Source: Adiantum capillus-veneris (taxonomy: Eukaryota; Streptophyta; Polypodiopsida; Polypodiales; Pteridaceae). From it: 64,000 nt of DNA. The position numbers were made by a program, and so were the translations under genes. Below the pieces are notes generated by a model. That model had not been told where the DNA came from. It saw only the letters and a list, made by a program, of their open reading frames with translations, and ran no database searches. The stretch covers positions 3,186,001 to 3,250,000 of the forward strand of contig CM043967.1 in NCBI GenBank assembly GCA_014529385.2, written 5' to 3'. This document shows, piece after piece, positions 59,099 through 64,000 of the stretch (position 1 is its first letter; each line of letters starts with the position of its first letter).

Positions 59099-60544
59099 TT
59101 AGGGGGAGAGTGGGACAAACTCCTCCATATCTGAAGAACTATACTTCGTCGCCTCTCCTGCATTGTCCTCCTCTTCCCTATTTACTTGAGAAGTGGATAG
59201 CTCCGAGGTAAGAAATCCCTTTAGATTCCTATCATGAAGCACCTCAAAGACATTGACTAGATTGATGGGGGAATCTTGATGATTTGGAGGATTCTCCTTA
59301 CGGTGGAATTTGCTCCATGCCAATGTTTTCACTCGCTTGCACTTAATCACGGAGGCTTGCTGCCATCCCTCGTCCATCAACCGGGGGGACGTGTGCAAGA
59401 CAATTTTTTGATGTGGCTTCATGGGAGGTTTTGATACTATGGAATGCAGCGAAGTGAAAACTTGATGAGGCTTGGTTTTTGATACGTGGTTCAACAGTCG
59501 ATTCTTATGGGGAGTCCATCTTGTCGGACTCAAGCACTTCATTACCCTTGTTGCTCTCATCTTCTCCTTGCTTCATAGCTTCAACATCCATGCTGGATAC
59601 TGTAGATTCTTTGATTGCAACCGCTTGTGCCTGTACAGCTTTTTCCTCTTTGCCTTTCCTAGAAACATTCAGATGGCAGTCTATAGCAAAGTGACCAAGG
59701 CCATTGCACTTAAAACATGCTCCAAAAAACGTATCAAACCTAAGCAGAACCACTTTCAGACCTACTCCTACATTGATCACCATGATTTCTAGAGGAGGTT
59801 TACGCGTATCCCAATAAATGCACGCTTTATTTGACATTGTCCCCAACTTCCTATGCTTTGGTATGAATAGAGGGATACCCAAGATGCTAGCAAGTCTCCG
59901 AGGTTGTCCCACAACAAAACTAGCAAGTTGACAAAATCCACCCACACTAGGCACAAATCCTTGAAGGCATCTAGGGATTCAAAAGCCGGGTTCCATGGTA
60001 AGACGCACATTGGGGAGTGGTTGAGGTATAATAGACTTTTGGCTAGGACCTTGTCAATCACCACAAGATCATTGAACCTAACAATGAAGAACCCTTTGGT
60101 CAAAAACTGGATGTAATCAATCATTCTGCTCTGGTTGACAACCACTCGACTAGAAATCCATCTGATGAGCTCTATCTGTGAGAGTATTCTACCCATAAAG
60201 ACAAATACCAGAGACAAACTGGCCACCAACGCTAGCTACTTTTTAATTAGTGTTGACGGGACCAACATCATGCACGCATTATCCACTTCAATCACCTGCG
60301 GTAGACTTTTCTTCAAGGATTGGAAGGCTGTCTCCCCAACTCTAGGGACCTTGTGAGATTCACCACTCCTTGCACCATCTGCAGGTCTCTTGAGGTGACC
60401 CTCTTGTAGAGCCTTTCCACTTTCTAGTTCAACTCCATTAGGCCCGGGCTGCTGGGTCTCAAGTTGTAGGCTTCTGATCGACCCTCGACTCTCGGCTACC
60501 ACCTTGGCATACGACAACTTAAGCGTAACACTAGCCTCGTACAA
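59099..60544 (-). pseudogene. LINE ORF1 (DUF4283-like, zinc knuckle)
   Basis: Start at 60544 (MYEASVTLKLSYAKVVAESRG). Then in neighbouring frames: LSQIELIRWISSR, FLTKGFFIVRFND, KSLLYLNHSPMCVLPWNPAF, WVDFVNLLVLLWDNLG, IPKHRKLGTMSNK, IYWDTRKPPLEIMV. This is the plant LINE DUF4283 RNA-binding region. It is followed by a CCHC knuckle (CFKCNGLGHFAIDC) at about 59720 and a charged tail ending FVPLSP at 59099. Frameshifts break it at about 60230, 59800 and 59510. ORF1 coats the LINE RNA; ORF2 follows about 40 bases downstream. Confidence 0.85.
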
Positions 60545-60677
60545 GCTTTGTCACCACTAGGGACTCTCGTGGGGCTAAGAATGATCGATAGGATGCTCAA
60601 TTAAAAAACCCACGCATAAGATAGCTATAATATAGAAGCAATAATCTTGAGATCTAAAAGTGATGATCGTTGTTGGG

Positions 60678-61048
60678 GGCGACGGGCCTCAGCACTAAAG
60701 GGCACGGGTAATTTAATGAAGCCCAAGCGGTGGGATCTACGGCAGCAAAGCTAGGACACGGGGATCGGGACGCGCTCAGCCATAAGATGGCCAGAGTAAA
60801 CTAGGACACAACAAAGTAAACTTGGACAAGCAGGGAGCCTATCCAAGTTTATTTATCATTTTATGGTTTGCCCACATGTCAACTTGCCTATCGTGCACGT
60901 AGCGGTTAGAGCATTGGGCTCCCATGGCGGTGGCGAGGGTTTGAGTCCCCGTACCACCCTCCATCCGCCTCGAGGTTTCCCCTTTTGAACTCCACCGCGG
61001 ATCCCATCTCTCTCTACTCGTGCCCTTTAGTGTTGAGGGGCGACGGTC
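60678..61048. repeat. Inverted repeat around a tRNA-like, SINE-like sequence
   Basis: GGGCCTCAGCACTAAAGGGCACGGG (in part, from 60684) is matched in reverse by CTCGTGCCCTTTAGTGTTGAGGGG near 61016-61040, with a few mismatches. Between them, at 60894-60955, lies a tRNA-like stretch: a box-A-like GTAGCGGTTAGAGC and a box-B-like GGGTTTGAGTCCC. This could be a SINE caught in, or forming, a fold-back element. There is no poly(A) tail or clear target duplication, so the class is uncertain. Confidence 0.45.
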
Positions 61049-61819
61049 GAGAGCTTGGGAGGTAGGGAGCGACTACGCATAGGAGGACCATAGCCAGTTG
61101 CCTTAAACACAAGCGAAAGGATGGGAATCTTGTTGCTTAACACTTCAAAGCCCACACCTTAGACAACCTGCAGCTTGTTGCCAAGACCCGCTTATCTAGC
61201 TTCCCTCAACACGAAGATTACTACCTAGTCATGCAAGAAATTCCTTGCCTTCTTTGGTTGAGAATATAAATTTTGTGTAATTTCTCTCTTTATATGCTTC
61301 GTTTTTGCAGAGTATGACTTTGTATAAAGAGATGATGTGGTTGTATGAAAGATGTGTGTGCAACATCTATTTCTTTCTATCCTTCTGGCTCTATTCCACT
61401 TTCTTAAGCCAAATCTTCACAGATTCTCCCTTCGCCCTTTGCGAAGCGCAAACCCCCGCCCCCCCTCCCCAATGTGCCCCTCTGTCCTCGCCTGTGTCTC
61501 ATGCTACAATCCAGGAAGGCATAGACGCTCGGTAGATGCACCAAGTGGAGGACTTGCACACCATCCTGATGCACAACCTATCGCTTGCCCTACATGCATA
61601 TCCAAACGCCCATCCAACCTGTCGATATAGGTACAACACGAGATCAGAGCAAACTTGCAGCATAGGACGCAAACCGATCATAGTCCCAACACTCATAGTA
61701 TGTCTCACATACTATAGTCTCCCTCATGCAAAGCTCTTTGTGCTGACGTTGAGTTGCACAATAACCGTTAAGAGGTTGCATGGGGGCAATGCGCAAAGTG
61801 GGAATGTATCGCTTGACTG

Positions 61820-62200
61820 TTGGTCCAACGTGGCCTGAGAATTCTCGACCTTGTAGTTCATGTGGAGGCCCTATGCGCCAAGTTTGTGGTCTTAATCACA
61901 AAACAAGACCACTCTTGGGCTATCACGACCAAGGATATGATAGTCAAGGCAAAAATATGCTCCTTGGAAGGTGGTCAGTGGAAAGGGCTCAAGGTGCACG
62001 ACAAATTATTAGCCCCGAGGTGTCCTAGCCTAAGACTGGGTGGCATCACGGGAGAGATGGTGCAAAAGTGCAATAAAGCAATAGCGGTACTGGAATGGGG
62101 CAAATTAACTAGATACTTCCAGAACTCCATCGCACACTAGTACCCTTGGTTGTCTAAAGCTGCTGGTGTAATCTTAAAGCTGCATTGGAGAGAAACTGCA
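61820..62200 (+). pseudogene. Possible LINE 3' region fragment
   Basis: The frame reads RILDLVVHVEALCAKFVVLI, then MIVKAKICSLEGGQWKGL and HDKLLAPRCPSLRLGG, then CNKAIAVLEWGKLTRYFQNSIAH. After a stop it continues YPWLSKAAGVILKLHW. This style (HAEALCAKFVV, WKGL, NKA..VL.W) is what I expect downstream of the reverse transcriptase in seed-free plant LINEs, but I am working from memory of the style, without a search. The frames at 61305-61838 upstream are not recognised. Confidence 0.4.
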
Positions 62201-63492
62201 AGATCACAACATATATTTTGAAAGGTTGTACAGAGGGTGTATTATAAAGAGAGTAATAGATATATGGAAAAAGGTGACTAATAGGTCAATTTATTCCAGT
62301 GGTAAACATGGAGAGAAGTTACTTGTTGACCAAATTTGGAAGTTTAGTTTGTTGCCTTTCTGAGATAAATATTGTAGTGAACTACATAAAGAAATCAATG
62401 TGACTATTTCAATATAGGTGGGATTTTAGAGTAAATATCAAGATTAAATGACATTGAAGTATGATCATATGACATAGATCATTAGATTATAGAAACATCT
62501 CTAAAAAATGACGGGCCTAAGTAATTTTGCATGAAAAAATTAACTATTAATAATAATATCTCATGAAGATGACACTAATTAATGTCATTTTTCTTCTTGC
62601 AACATTCTCTTGATTACGTGTTACTTGTGACATGTATATATGAATTTTTCCTTTGAGATGTATTTTATTAATATTGGAAGTCTAAGCCTAATCCCTAATA
62701 ATAATACATATAACACTAGAGTAACAAGGTAATATTTGAATATAAAACCAAAAGTTTAAATAAAATCTTAGTTGAGAAGAAATTCTTTCATTTAAGAATA
62801 ATTTATAGTTTTTTAATTATGAATTATTTAAAAATGAAAGAAAAACTTACAACTAAAAAAGTATGTTTTAAATCAAAAAGTTGAAAAAAGATCATTAGAT
62901 TCTTAAATGAAGGGACCCAATTACAAACTAAACAAAGACAAAAGAAACAAATTCAAGTGATCATTAAATGAATATTTAAATTATAAAATGAATATATAAT
63001 ATTTATAAAACTTTTTTTAAAGAATAAAACAAGAAAGTCAGTGAGCATTAAAAGAAGGGACTAAATTACAATAATGGAAAGACCCATTTACATTATAAAA
63101 GATAGATATAATCTTTATAAAACCTTCTATACTATATATAATGCAGTTTAAAATTTTGAGGAAGGAGAGGGGCTCCACGTGTCATGCATTGGCAGCTTTG
63201 AGCTTTGAAGCTTTTAGAGTTTTGAACTTTTAAAAAAATAAGTGAAAGGGTCATGATGGCTTTCTAAAACAATAAGAAAATGATAAAATCATTAGATTGA
63301 ACTTAACTAGAATTATATAAGGTGAAGCATTGTTCAGGAATGTCTCTTTCATAAAGAGATCAAGTGTCCTCCTTGCAAAGAAGAAAACCAAAAACACTGG
63401 CAAAATTTATGAGATTTGTAGGATTTTTGAACTAAGTGTTGACATCATTGCAGCGGTTTTTCTTCTCTTTACCATGGTTTGCTCATTAACAA

Positions 63493-63501
<9 letters not shown>
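62201..63501. other. AT-rich intergenic DNA, no gene seen
   Basis: High A+T with frequent stops on both strands. Direct text similarities (ATCATTAGATT..., AAATTACAA) suggest old low-complexity repeats. Nothing coding is supported. Confidence 0.5.

Positions 63502-63550
<49 letters not shown>
63502..63550. repeat. GT microsatellite
   Basis: About 24 GT units preceded by a short TA run. The valine-cysteine peptide read across it is an artefact. 63551-64000 shows no gene. Confidence 0.97.
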
Positions 63551-63552
<2 letters not shown>

Positions 63553-64000
63553 ACTTTATTTTTCCAACTGTACAGAACTATATAGTGAATTGCACCAATG
63601 AACATAAATAGTAGACTTCAAAGCATGACACAATCATACTTATACAATAGGAGAACATGATCATAAATTACTGAATTAATTTACTAAGTATGAAGTACAA
63701 TTGACCACTCAGGAGGAGTAGGTACGTCCCCTGGTAGGTGAAGGAGAGATCGGTACATGCCACCATCCAAACATCAAAGCTTATTAGAATAGGTTACAAT
63801 GAATGGGTAGACATGTACCAAGTGACCTCTGCCACTTGTTATTGATGTCACACCCCCTAGAACAACCCCCTACTACTATCCTGAATTATGATTTTTTACA
63901 ATGGTAGGTTCAAACACCGCTTTAGCTTTTCTAGGCAAGAATTCCCCTAGTCCTATAGGGATCCACTATAGATTATTTAAGATCCAATATGGCCATTTGT

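Overview
The window is nuclear DNA of a land plant, most likely a fern or another seed-free plant with a large, transposon-rich genome. The evidence is: plant LTR retrotransposons (Ty3/gypsy with a chromodomain, Ty1/copia with a tRNA-iMet primer site), plant LINEs with a DUF4283-type ORF1, a PPR pseudogene, a STICHEL-like gene with a plant-style splice donor, long dinucleotide repeats and no bacterial operons. The species is inferred, not read directly. Only one host gene looks intact: the first exon of a STICHEL-like DnaX-type AAA+ protein (minus strand, 7053 to about 5230). Almost everything else is mobile DNA or decayed coding sequence.

Layout. 1-1850: 3' end of a chromovirus-type gypsy element (integrase tail, chromodomain, LTR). 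2088-2955: LINE reverse transcriptase remnant. 2975-5130: non-coding, with TTAGGG-like repeats. 5230-7053: STICHEL-like exon. 7750-8770: minus-strand PPR pseudogene. 9122-12420: minus-strand pseudogene joining a ParB-like domain to a methyltransferase-like domain, interrupted by two small inverted-repeat elements. 12635-13956: a piggyBac-like non-autonomous element with TTAA duplications. 14007-14281: a 51-bp tandem array. 16089-43307: one 27-kb gypsy element with 911/909-bp LTRs and a GAGAT target duplication. It is split by two later copia insertions: 21092-26776 (minus, TSD CGACT) and 30654-35801 (plus, TSD ACTAT). It carries an extra ORF between integrase and the 3' LTR. 44525-45120: composite GA/GT repeat. 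46900-49060: remnant of a distant relative of the same gypsy family. 52253-53330: minus-strand retroelement fragment with a retropepsin-like domain. 53508-57674: 5'-truncated second copy of the gypsy family, with a tRNA-derived SINE in its extra ORF. 57675-60544: minus-strand LINE cut by that gypsy LTR. 60678-61048: inverted repeat around a tRNA-like sequence. About 61820-62200: another possible LINE fragment. The rest is AT-rich and non-coding.

How it fits together. The nesting gives relative ages: gypsy element first, then the two copias inside it, then expansion of a CT/CA microsatellite in one copia LTR. Most coding stretches carry in-frame stops, many of them explained by C-to-T or G-to-A changes, as expected of methylated, silenced DNA. 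The most unusual signals are the ParB-methyltransferase pseudogene, the piggyBac-like element in a plant, the extra gypsy ORF present in two copies, and the repeated hairpin motif in the gypsy leader.
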